Source of the DNA: Candidatus Bathyarchaeota archaeon
GTDB taxonomy: Archaea > Thermoproteota > Bathyarchaeia > TCS64
Assembly: GCA_937877765.1 (NCBI GenBank)
Contig: CALGBN010000411.1
Coordinates: 1-7,815 of the forward strand
Direction of reading: 5' to 3'
DNA: 7,815 nt
Shown here: piece by piece, positions 1 through 5,777 of the stretch
Layout of the letters: each line of letters begins with the position of its first letter
How positions within the stretch are numbered: position 1 is the stretch's first letter
The notes under the pieces: model-generated
Databases searched by the model: none
What the model saw: only the letters and a program-made list of their open reading frames with translations
What the model was told of the DNA's origin: nothing
Program-made: the position numbers and the translations under genes

Positions 1-14
1 CAATACAGATGGCT

Positions 15-962
15 TTACCATACTCCACCTTGCTCCTTGATGAGTTTCACGGCTTCCTCATAGCGTGGAATAGGCGCAACGGCTCCCAGCCCAGTAGCGG
101 TTATTGCCCCTACGGCGTTACTGTAGCTGGCTATTTTCTCCAGTTCCCAGCCCATGTCTACACCTTTTATCCATGCTCCGTCGAAGGCATCGCCTGAGCC
201 TGTGGTGTCAACTGGTGTGATCTTGTATCCGGGCATGGTGAAGCTCTTCTCATTAGTGGACACAAAACATCCTTTGCCTCCATGCTTCACAACAACGGTC
301 TCAACACCCATTTCTCTGAGGTGTTTGGCTGCTTTCTCGGGATCAGTGATGCCGTAGAGGGTGTTCATATCCTCCATGCTGGCGAAAACCACGTCACAGA
401 CCTCAAATGCTTCTGCTAGGCTTTTTCTAGCTGTCTCTGTGGTCCAGAGCTTGGCTCTCATATTGATGTCAAAGCTGTTGAATCCACCGTTTTCCTTTAC
501 ATGGTGAAGTGCCTTGATGGCTGCCTCTCGTACTGTTTTGCTTATCGCTAGACTGATGCCGCTACTGTGGAAGTACTTGGATTGGTCCAGATAATCCCAG
601 TCAATATCCTCGACACTGTACCTGCTTGCAGCCGAGTTTGCCCTGTAATATGTGAAGTCGTGTCCACCACCCTCCATGAGGCTGATGATGTAGATGGCTG
701 TGAATGCCCCATCCTCAACGATAACCCGACTATTATCCATACCCTCCTTTTCCCAGAGATCAAGGAAACTCTTACCAAACTCGTCACTCCCCAGTCTACA
801 AATATGAGCTACCTTCAAGTCTTGTCTTGCTACTGCCACCGCGAAGTTGCTGGTGTCCCCGCCCCATCCTCGCTTGAATAAGGGTACCACGCTTAGTCGC
901 CCTACATCGGTGGCGCAGAACTCCACCATAGGCTCTCCCAGGCTTACCACGTCTGGATTCAT
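15..962 (-). CDS. kdgK: 2-keto-3-deoxygluconate kinase (PfkB family sugar kinase)
   Basis: A PfkB/ribokinase-family cytoplasmic kinase, probably phosphorylating 2-keto-3-deoxygluconate to KDPG in the semi-phosphorylative Entner-Doudoroff pathway. Numbering from the chosen ATG (315 residues, normal for the family): the N-terminus DVVSLGEPMVEF is typical of KDG kinases; GGDTSN at 34-39 is the substrate-binding glycine motif; DINMRAKLW at 165-173 matches the D-x-N-x-R-x-x-LW signature seen in archaeal KDG kinases; DTTGSGDAF at 252-260 is PfkB signature 2, with D258 as catalytic base. The frame stays open upstream to 1124, but that would run antisense into the aldolase gene and adds residues unlike the family. 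ATG 986 (eight extra residues, MCIFCDNI) remains possible. The adjacent divergent KDG aldolase supports the substrate. Substrate specificity (KDG, KDGal or another sugar acid) is inferred. Confidence 0.88.
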   Translation of the reverse strand: MNPDVVSLGEPMVEFCATDVGRLSVVPLFKRGWGGDTSNFAVAVARQDLKVAHICRLGSDEFGKSFLDLWEKEGMDNSRVIVEDGAFTAIYIISLMEGGGHDFTYYRANSAASRYSVEDIDWDYLDQSKYFHSSGISLAISKTVREAAIKALHHVKENGGFNSFDINMRAKLWTTETARKSLAEAFEVCDVVFASMEDMNTLYGITDPEKAAKHLREMGVETVVVKHGGKGCFVSTNEKSFTMPGYKITPVDTTGSGDAFDGAWIKGVDMGWELEKIASYSNAVGAITATGLGAVAPIPRYEEAVKLIKEQGGVW

Positions 963-966
963 AATA

Positions 967-1000
967 TTATCACAGAAGATGCACATCTTTGCCGTGATAA
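967..1000. promoter_or_regulatory. Nested inverted repeat between kdgK and kdgA, candidate operator
   Basis: Seen directly: outer arms TTATCAC (967-973) and GTGATAA (994-1000) are perfect 7-base inverted copies, and inside them AAGATG (976-981) and CATCTT (984-989) are perfect 6-base inverted copies around a two-base centre. The two dyads share a centre to within one base (983.5 and 982.5). The element sits in the 82-base gap between the divergent kinase and aldolase genes, directly before the kinase start. A dimeric regulator binding here could control both genes together. No regulator gene is present in the window. An RNA hairpin is the less likely alternative, because arm spacing is uneven (two and four bases). 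Confidence 0.55.
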
Positions 1001-1044
1001 GATTTGGCACAAAGAATAACAACGCTGAGTAACTCTTTGATGGT

Positions 1045-1926
1045 ATGGAGCCATTATCAGGTATTATTACAGCCCTCGTTACGCCATTCACGGAAGCGGG
1101 GGAACTCAAAACAGAGTCAATCAAACCATTAATCGATTTTCAGGTAAAAGGCGGAGTAAACGGATTATTCCTCTGCGGCACCGCTGGACTAGGAACAGTA
1201 ATGCGCACCGACCAACGCATAGAAATGTTCAAACACTCAGCCAAAGCCGCAAAAGGCAGAGTAAAACTACTAGCCCACGTAGGAGCCACAAGCACAGAAG
1301 AAGCAGTAACCCTCGCAAAAGAGGCTGAGAAAGCAGGCGTAGACGCTGTTGGAGCAGTGCCCCCTTATTTCATGAAGCCCGATGAGGCAAGCATCATCAA
1401 CCACTTTAAGGCGATTGCAGACTCCACAAAGCTCCCAGTTTACATCTATAACATTCCACGTCAGGCACTGAACGCGGTTACCCCAGATATGATGTTGAAG
1501 CTCATTGAGGAGTGCCAAAACATAGCGGGAGTCAAGGATAGCAGCCGAGACTTTATCAATGTACTAAATTATCTACGGCTTCTACTTGAGGATTTCACGG
1601 TTATCTGTGGAACAGACAGCTACATCTACCCGGCTATGGTTATGGGTGCAAAAGGAGCTATCACAGGGTATGCAAACGGGTTCCCAGACGTGTACGCAGA
1701 CTTCCTAGAGACCATCAAATCAGGCAACTCTAAGGAAGCCAAACGGAAACAATTCGAGATCAATGTATTAAGAAGCAAGCTCCAGAAACCACCGTTAGCT
1801 CCCCACTATGAGGCTTTACGGCTTCGTGGTGTTGATGCTGGCGTGCCACGTGCCCCCCTCAGAGGCATGACTGACGCAGAAAAGACTAACCTGAAAACAG
1901 AGCTTGATAAACTAGGAGTCCTCTAG
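1045..1926 (+). CDS. kdgA: KDG/KDPG aldolase-like protein of the DapA/N-acetylneuraminate lyase superfamily
   Basis: A class I (Schiff-base) aldolase of 293 residues, the usual length for the DapA superfamily TIM barrel. The Schiff-base lysine is K164 in GVKDSS (162-167). The catalytic tyrosine is Y135 in YIYNIP (133-138). The carboxylate-binding loop reads GTAGLG (45-50). This is closer to the GTTGLG of archaeal KDG aldolases than to the GTTGE of dihydrodipicolinate synthases, and with the divergent KDG kinase it argues for cleaving KDG or KDPG to pyruvate plus glyceraldehyde (phosphate). Dihydrodipicolinate synthase or another pyruvate-dependent lyase is the alternative. ATG 1045 is the only sensible start, because an in-frame TAA lies at 1030-1032. 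No Shine-Dalgarno is seen. A weak AT-rich element, AAGAATAA near 1011-1018, could be its TATA box. The 3' end overlaps the convergent gene by 15 bases. Its first ~270 bases are unusually poor in T. Confidence 0.83.
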   Translation: MEPLSGIITALVTPFTEAGELKTESIKPLIDFQVKGGVNGLFLCGTAGLGTVMRTDQRIEMFKHSAKAAKGRVKLLAHVGATSTEEAVTLAKEAEKAGVDAVGAVPPYFMKPDEASIINHFKAIADSTKLPVYIYNIPRQALNAVTPDMMLKLIEECQNIAGVKDSSRDFINVLNYLRLLLEDFTVICGTDSYIYPAMVMGAKGAITGYANGFPDVYADFLETIKSGNSKEAKRKQFEINVLRSKLQKPPLAPHYEALRLRGVDAGVPRAPLRGMTDAEKTNLKTELDKLGVL

Positions 1927-2820
1927 GGCTTCTATCTCATCGTCAATTACTTTCTCTATGTCCTCCAGTTTGGTTTTTATCCAAACTTGGAGTTCCTCGA
2001 TTTTTCTAACTCGAGCATTCCATTTGCGGACACTGATGTTATCGAGGATCGCCTTCTCTACTGTATCCTGTAATAGATTCGGGTCCAAAGCGTCAAGCTC
2101 AACACTCTTATCACCATGCTCAGCCATGAAACCCTCGGCACGTGCGTCACTACGCTTCACAGGCATAGGCGGAAGATTATACTGCTTGATCTGATCCGCT
2201 GTGAGGGCTATACGTTTAACCTTGTACTCTGTCGCCCCATATCTTCCCAGACGGTCTTCTAGATCACGTTCAATATCTACTCCGCTAGGGTCAAAGTCAC
2301 CGAAATATAGCACAATTGTGGGTTTTCCCCCGAGCCGTGTCTGCATATAGTTCGCCATAGTCTGTACGTAGCTATAGCTAGGGTAGCCTCTTGTGGGGAA
2401 AGTACGTACACTGTAACGGTTACCTACCCTACTAACAAGCCTACTCAAAGCATCTTTCTCCAAGCTAATCAACAAATAAACAGGCTGTTCCTCCCACATA
2501 GGCATCGTGAAACCCTTCCAGCTATCCTGCAGCCCGCTTAGCTTATTCTTCAGATACTCTTCAGCCGAGTCATAACCCGTATCTCCACGCCCCAGTATCC
2601 GTCTACTACGATCCTCCAGACAGTTACTGGGTACATCACCCTGCTCCCTTGCCTTGACCATTATCCTGCTGAGCCGCTTGTAGCTGTTGATGGTGTTTGG
2701 GATAAGCAGTCGTGCTACTAACCGGTAATACAGCTGACGCAACGTAATGGCTGTATCATATTGCTCAAAGACCTCTAGGGCTGCCTCTACGACCTGCTCG
2801 TAGCTTGGGCTCCGGCTCAT
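1912..2820 (-). CDS. Solo Spo11/topoisomerase VI A-like protein (winged-helix tyrosine motif plus TOPRIM), Mini-A-like
   Basis: A 302-residue protein with, in order: a short helical N-terminus; TLRQLYYRL at 26-34, which resembles the RD[IL]YY catalytic-tyrosine motif of Spo11/Topo VI A (candidate nucleophile Y32, with Y31 beside it and R28 before); basic helices around 45-75; and a TOPRIM domain from about 112. TOPRIM marks are E121 in SLEKDA (119-124), GYPS at 145-148 as in the GYPD of Topo VI A, and D175/D177 in FGDFDPSG (173-180). The C-terminal ~80 residues are charged and helical. No GHKL ATPase B-subunit gene is adjacent, so this resembles the stand-alone Mini-A proteins described from mobile elements. 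A metal-dependent DNA cleaving role is inferred; a nuclease or an inactive binding protein is possible. A canonical TATA box at 2845-2851 supports ATG 2820 with a leaderless transcript. Confidence 0.72.
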   Translation of the reverse strand: MSRSPSYEQVVEAALEVFEQYDTAITLRQLYYRLVARLLIPNTINSYKRLSRIMVKAREQGDVPSNCLEDRSRRILGRGDTGYDSAEEYLKNKLSGLQDSWKGFTMPMWEEQPVYLLISLEKDALSRLVSRVGNRYSVRTFPTRGYPSYSYVQTMANYMQTRLGGKPTIVLYFGDFDPSGVDIERDLEDRLGRYGATEYKVKRIALTADQIKQYNLPPMPVKRSDARAEGFMAEHGDKSVELDALDPNLLQDTVEKAILDNISVRKWNARVRKIEELQVWIKTKLEDIEKVIDDEIEALEDS

Positions 2821-2844
2821 CAGAAAAGAATTGTATCGAATAGG

Positions 2845-2851
2845 TATAAAA
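2845..2851 (-). promoter_or_regulatory. TATA box of the Spo11-like gene
   Basis: Read on the minus strand the site is TTTTATA, centred 28 bases before ATG 2820. This is the archaeal TATA position for a transcript starting at or next to the start codon. No Shine-Dalgarno sequence lies between, which agrees with leaderless expression and supports the chosen start. Confidence 0.6.
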
Positions 2852-3073
2852 CCAGTCCCAGAATTAACCAGTTTCTAGAGCTTTCCTCGCAAAATCTAGC
2901 TTGGTTTTCCCCTGATTCATGCGGGTTTCATCTTGAGTCCCTTTTAGCCTTCGCCAAAATGGTGATTTTATTGAACACTCCAAGGTTATTTGTTTAAAAC
3001 CTCTACCCATCTTATTTTGGTAGTTTAAGGTGAAACTGATGTGTAATTATTCTCTTGATCATAAAAAGTAAGG

Positions 3074-3080
3074 TTTAAAA
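3074..3080 (+). promoter_or_regulatory. TATA-like box of the SNase-like gene
   Basis: TTTAAAA, preceded by the purine-rich AAGTAAGG that could serve as the BRE, is centred 34 bases before ATG 3111. A transcript starting about 26 bases downstream would begin near 3103 and have a leader of only about eight bases. A second A/T run, ATAAAAAG at 3061-3068, would instead start transcription near 3090, inside the hairpin. Confidence 0.5.
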
Positions 3081-3085
3081 TCGAT

Positions 3086-3104
3086 TCCCCGGGAAAAACG
3101 GGGA
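3086..3104 (+). other. GC hairpin immediately before the SNase-like gene
   Basis: TCCCCG (3086-3091) and CGGGGA (3099-3104) form a perfect six-base-pair stem with the seven-base loop GGAAAAA, ending six bases before ATG 3111. Depending on which A/T box is used it lies in the initiator region of the promoter or in the 5' leader of the mRNA. It may be a protein-binding dyad or an RNA structure affecting initiation. No T-run follows, so it is not a terminator. Confidence 0.45.
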
Positions 3105-3110
3105 CCAATA

Positions 3111-3386
3111 ATGTCACTAAAAAGAGCAACACCAGTCGAGATCATCGACGGAAACAGCTTCCGTCTCAGAACCGACGCAATAATCGTACTCAATGGCGTA
3201 GAAGTACCAGACAAAACTACATCCGAGGGTCAGAAAGCAATGGAAAAACTGGCCGAGCTCGTTCTTAAGAAGAAGGTCGAGTACGAGACAACCGAATGGA
3301 CCCCTATGGGTCAGACCAAGGCTAATGTCACCCTTGATGGGGTTGACATTAACGCAGAGATGAAGAGTTTCGTCGAGTCTCTGTAA
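3111..3386 (+). CDS. Small SNase-like OB-fold protein, catalytic residues missing
   Basis: A 91-residue protein that follows the staphylococcal/thermonuclease (SNase) core: VEIIDGNSFRL at 9-19 corresponds to V-x-x-V-IDGDT-x-x-L; VLNGVEVPD at 26-34 corresponds to R-L-x-G-VD-x-PE; MEKLAELVLKKKVEYE at 44-59 to the helix and strand of the barrel; MGQTKANV at 66-73 to YGR-x-LA-x-V; VDINAEM at 78-84 to VN-x-x-LV. By this alignment the catalytic arginines R35 and R87 of the S. aureus enzyme are V26 and Q68, the calcium ligand D21 is N15, D40 is E31 and E43 is D34. It is therefore probably not a nuclease but may still bind nucleic acid. It is half the length of secreted SNases and has no signal peptide, so it should be cytoplasmic. 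It diverges from the Spo11-like gene. A T-rich terminator follows. Confidence 0.65.
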   Translation: MSLKRATPVEIIDGNSFRLRTDAIIVLNGVEVPDKTTSEGQKAMEKLAELVLKKKVEYETTEWTPMGQTKANVTLDGVDINAEMKSFVESL

Positions 3387-3411
3387 CTCTTCCTTTTTTA
3401 CTACTTTTTGT
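3387..3411 (+). terminator. Oligo-T terminator after the SNase-like gene
   Basis: Directly after the TAA stop (3384-3386) comes a pyrimidine-rich stretch with T6 at 3394-3399 and T5 at 3405-3409. Archaeal RNA polymerase terminates at such T-runs without a hairpin. It would separate the SNase-like transcript from the M24 peptidase transcript. Confidence 0.6.
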
Positions 3412-3460
3412 TTAGCGGAGACGTTAAAGAGTACAACGCCTGTCTATTCGTTGATTAAGT

Positions 3461-4570
3461 TTGAGTAATTTCAATGAGACTAGATGCAGACAAGTTCTGG
3501 ATATATTAAAACAGAAAAACGTTGATGTGCTCCTACTCTTCCCCGGGGCAAACATCGCCTACTACACAGGATTCGCGATAGGAATGAGTGAGCGACTTGC
3601 CGCAGCTGTCATACCCGTAGATGGTGAGCCATATTTTGTTGTGAACAAGCTTGAAGGTGAGCTACGTGGCATGGAGCCATGGTTCAAACGTGTTGAGATA
3701 TGGGATGAACACGAAGACCCTGTTGAACTCCTCGCAGAAACTCTACGAGACGCAGGATACAGTGAGGCAACAATAGGTATACCAATTGAGGCTCCATGGG
3801 GATGGGTAAACGGCTTAAAGACACAACTAGGTGACGCTACATTTGTAGACGCAGGTGACGTTCTAGGCTATGTCCGAATGGTCAAGACAGATGAAGAAAT
3901 AGTCCTCATCGAGGAAGCATGCAAGATTAGTGACGCCGCGATGAAGGAGGCATTCGACCAGCTACACACAGGAATGACTGAGAAAGAACTCCAAGCCTTA
4001 ATGGTCAACGGGATGCAGAAAAGAGGCGCAAGCCGCGCCTTCGCCGGTGTCTTGTTTGGTGAACGCGCTGCTTTACCTCATGGTTCTGCCGGGGAAAGGA
4101 AACTAAAACCCGGAGAGTTTGTGCTCGTTGATATGGGTGGCTTGTACAAGGGCTACTGGAGCGACTGCACACGCACAGTATTCTACGGAGATAAGCCCTC
4201 AGAGAAACAACGCGAAATATACGAGATTGTACTAGCTGCTAACCGCGCCTCACTGGAGGCAACAAGACCCGGTGTGACCTGTGAGTCAATTGATGTAGCT
4301 GCTCGGACCGTAATCGAGGATGCTGGATATGGTGAGTATTTCATCCACCGTCTCGGGCATGGCCTCGGGATGGAGATACATGAGCACCCCTATATGGTGA
4401 GGAACAATCGTGACCTTCTTGAGCCCAAGATGGTATTCACTGATGAACCGGGAATATACATCGTTGGAGAGATCGGTGTAAGAGTTGAGGACACTGTTGT
4501 CTGTACACAGGATGGAGGTAGAGAGCTAACTCACTTCCCACGCGGCTTAAGAGTATACCCGGTGAAGTAA
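3461..4570 (+). CDS. pepQ: M24B metallopeptidase, Xaa-Pro aminopeptidase/dipeptidase-like
   Basis: A cytoplasmic pita-bread-fold peptidase of 369 residues, the normal length for archaeal prolidases/aminopeptidase P homologues; it should hydrolyse peptides with proline next to the cleaved bond. An N-terminal creatinase-like domain covers about 1-135 (NIAYYTGF at 31-38), and the catalytic domain follows. All five dinuclear metal ligands are visible: D224 (VLVDMGG), D235 (YWSDCTR), H300 (HRLGHGLG), E329 (TDEPGIY) and E343 (RVEDT). The active-site histidine H207 is in LPHGS. The start is TTG 3461: an in-frame TGA lies at 3452-3454 and the next in-frame ATG would remove 41 residues of the N-terminal domain. 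A weak TTAAAG at 3424-3429 may be its TATA box. It is followed after one base by a membrane methyltransferase gene. Dipeptidase (PepQ) and aminopeptidase P cannot be told apart from sequence alone. Confidence 0.88.
   Translation: MSNFNETRCRQVLDILKQKNVDVLLLFPGANIAYYTGFAIGMSERLAAAVIPVDGEPYFVVNKLEGELRGMEPWFKRVEIWDEHEDPVELLAETLRDAGYSEATIGIPIEAPWGWVNGLKTQLGDATFVDAGDVLGYVRMVKTDEEIVLIEEACKISDAAMKEAFDQLHTGMTEKELQALMVNGMQKRGASRAFAGVLFGERAALPHGSAGERKLKPGEFVLVDMGGLYKGYWSDCTRTVFYGDKPSEKQREIYEIVLAANRASLEATRPGVTCESIDVAARTVIEDAGYGEYFIHRLGHGLGMEIHEHPYMVRNNRDLLEPKMVFTDEPGIYIVGEIGVRVEDTVVCTQDGGRELTHFPRGLRVYPVK
4561..4565 (+). promoter_or_regulatory. Shine-Dalgarno-like site that supports TTG 4572
   Basis: GGTGA lies six bases before TTG 4572, inside the last codons of the M24 gene. 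It matches the anti-Shine-Dalgarno end of 16S rRNA. Leadered translation for a second operon gene, beside leaderless first genes, is a common archaeal arrangement, and the site supports the TTG over the next in-frame ATG at 4611. Confidence 0.45.
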
Positions 4571-4571
4571 C

Positions 4572-4922
4572 TTGGTCGAACTCAGCCTTGTACTAGCAGC
4601 AGGCGGATTAATGGCTCTACTTGGAGCAATCTTCTGTCTCTACTGGTATGTTTATTTTAAACGGAATTTCCAAGGTGAGTTACTAACAGATGGACCATAT
4701 GGCGTTGTACGTCATCCTTTCTACACCGGTTTCCTCATGTTTGCATTGGGGTTTGCTATTGCTTTACCTATCTACGAGACAAGGCTTCTTCTTGTTATTA
4801 CCCTCGCAGTACTGTATGTCTATGTCCCCAAGGAGGAGGAGCAGATGATACAGGAATACAGGAAAAAATATGCAGCATACAAGAAGAAGGTCCCATGGCG
4901 TCTCATCCCCTATCTGTACTAG
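4572..4922 (+). CDS. Short membrane methyltransferase of the ICMT/phospholipid methyltransferase type
   Basis: A 116-residue integral membrane protein of the isoprenylcysteine carboxyl methyltransferase / PEMT-like superfamily. Three hydrophobic segments lie at about 4-28, 51-68 and 71-86. The diagnostic SAM-binding core is present: LLTDGPYGVVRHPFYTGFLM (37-56), then the glutamate-rich EEEQMIQEYRKKYAAYKKKVP (88-108) matching the E-x-x-L-x-x-x-[FY]-G-x-x-Y-x-x-Y-x-x-x-V pattern of the family. It is at the short end of the family (often 150-200 residues), lacking extra N-terminal helices but keeping the catalytic half. The substrate is unknown; lipids, quinones or C-terminal cysteines are all used by relatives. 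TTG 4572 is chosen because of the GGTGA site and tight spacing. It starts one base after the M24 stop, so the two are probably co-transcribed. ATG 4611 (M14) is an alternative that would cut the first membrane segment. Confidence 0.72.
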   Translation: MVELSLVLAAGGLMALLGAIFCLYWYVYFKRNFQGELLTDGPYGVVRHPFYTGFLMFALGFAIALPIYETRLLLVITLAVLYVYVPKEEEQMIQEYRKKYAAYKKKVPWRLIPYLY

Positions 4923-4923
4923 G

Positions 4924-4929
4924 TTTATT
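4924..4929 (+). promoter_or_regulatory. TATA-like box of the Rieske-Nudix gene
   Basis: TTTATT, two bases after the stop codon of the preceding gene, is centred about 26 bases before ATG 4953. There is no Shine-Dalgarno sequence in the gap, so a separate leaderless transcript is likely despite the close upstream gene. Confidence 0.5.
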
Positions 4930-4952
4930 GCCTATCGCTCCGAGAAAAAACC

Positions 4953-5777
4953 ATGATTCCCAACCAGTGGTACGCGGTACTGGACAGCAAAGAACTACCA
5001 CGAGGACGACCCATAGGAGCAACAAGATTCGGGGAAAAACTAGTGTTTTTCCGAGACTCTAACGGTGATCCAGTTTGCCTTTTTGATAGATGTTGTCACA
5101 GAGGTGCAGCGCTTAGCTATGGTAAGGTAATAGGCGATCATGTTCAGTGCCCATTCCATGGACTAGAATATGACTCAACGGGAAAATGCGTCTTGATACC
5201 AGCCAACGGTAAAGATGAGCCAGTACCTGAGAGATACCGTGTGAACGCTTATCCTGCAAAGGAGAAACATGGCTTCATCTGGGTCTGGTATGGTGAGCCA
5301 AGGAAGGAATATCCTGAGATCAATTTCCCTGATGATCTTGATGAGCTAAGAGACCAGATTCAGAAACAGGCAAGTAACCATATAAGCCATCATCCCACTA
5401 GCCTCAGTATGATCAACGTAGCCGCTGGCATACTGGAAAAAGACGGCAAGGTCTTGATAGCTCAGCGGCACCGCAACGACACCCATGGGCTCAAATGGGA
5501 GTTCCCCGGCGGTACCCTCAGACGAGACGAGCCCGGTGAGTATGGTATCGTACGTGAACTCAAGGAGGAGCTGAACCTAGATGTTGAGGTTATCAGGTAT
5601 TTTGGTTGTTACACTGAGCCTCCTCTCAGGATTCAGTATTATCTTGTACGTATGATAAGCGGCGAGATCAAGCTAACTGAGCATGAGCAAGTCGCATGGG
5701 TGGAGAAAGACAGGCTTCATGATTATGATCTGCTCAGCGGCGACAGGATTTTCGTGGACAGGCTTCGTTCAATTTAA
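4953..5777 (+). CDS. Rieske [2Fe-2S] domain joined in frame to a MutT-like Nudix hydrolase
   Basis: A 274-residue composite. Residues 1-130 are a complete Rieske domain like the N-terminus of ring-hydroxylating oxygenases (NQWYAVLDSKEL, TRFGEKLVFFRD). Cluster ligands are C47/H49 in RCCHRGA and C66/H69 in CPFHG. The mononuclear-iron catalytic domain that should follow is absent. After a linker at about 131-152, residues 153-274 are a complete MutT-type Nudix domain: EFPGG at 183-187; a Nudix box G187-x5-E193-x7-R201-E202-L203-x-E205-E206, with N208 where glycine is usual; and the C-terminal EHEQVAWV (243-250) and LLSGDRIFV (260-268), as in 8-oxo-dGTP hydrolases. A fused electron-transfer/nucleotide-sanitising enzyme is possible. 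Equally, a decayed oxygenase may have merged with a separate Nudix gene starting at ATG 5409, since a TATA-like box sits 26 bases before that codon. Both domain calls are strong; their functional unity is uncertain. Confidence 0.85.
   Translation: MIPNQWYAVLDSKELPRGRPIGATRFGEKLVFFRDSNGDPVCLFDRCCHRGAALSYGKVIGDHVQCPFHGLEYDSTGKCVLIPANGKDEPVPERYRVNAYPAKEKHGFIWVWYGEPRKEYPEINFPDDLDELRDQIQKQASNHISHHPTSLSMINVAAGILEKDGKVLIAQRHRNDTHGLKWEFPGGTLRRDEPGEYGIVRELKEELNLDVEVIRYFGCYTEPPLRIQYYLVRMISGEIKLTEHEQVAWVEKDRLHDYDLLSGDRIFVDRLRSI
5380..5386 (+). promoter_or_regulatory. Internal TATA-like box before the Nudix half
   Basis: ATATAAG lies inside the linker of the Rieske-Nudix frame, centred 26 bases before the in-frame ATG 5409 (M153). 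This is the same spacing as the other leaderless promoters in the window, and M153 begins the sequence MINVAAGILEKDGKVLIAQR, which is the typical N-terminus of free-standing MutT proteins. A separate Nudix transcript is a reasonable inference. Confidence 0.45.

Larger units (their letters stand above)
2821..3110. other. Divergent intergenic region of 290 bases
   Basis: This gap separates the Spo11-like gene (-) from the SNase-like gene (+). Its left edge holds the minus-strand TATA box and its right edge the plus-strand TATA box plus a GC hairpin. The ~200 bases between are T-rich on the plus strand. They carry a second GTTTAAAAC at 2992-3000 that could be another promoter, and a 5-base inverted repeat AGTTT/AAACT at 3022-3037. 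I find no convincing ORF, tRNA or C/D-box RNA. An unannotated small RNA from the 2992 element is possible but unsupported. Confidence 0.5.

Noticed and set aside
567..881. Open frame of 104 codons on the plus strand opposite the KDG kinase
   Set aside because: No domain-like pattern, no promoter, and entirely antisense to a gene with intact catalytic motifs.
963..1124. Upstream extension of the KDG kinase frame to an ATG at 1124
   Set aside because: It would run antisense through the aldolase 5' end and add 54 residues with no family counterpart; the kinase family starts at the DVVSLGEP segment.
3018..3060. Possible C/D-box small RNA around CTGATG
   Set aside because: No full RTGATGA box C with a correctly spaced CTGA box D and no C'/D' pair.
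3071..3110. tRNA 3'-end-like sequence (stem followed by ACCA)
   Set aside because: The stem and loop do not fit a T-arm, and no D-arm, anticodon arm or acceptor 5' strand lies upstream.
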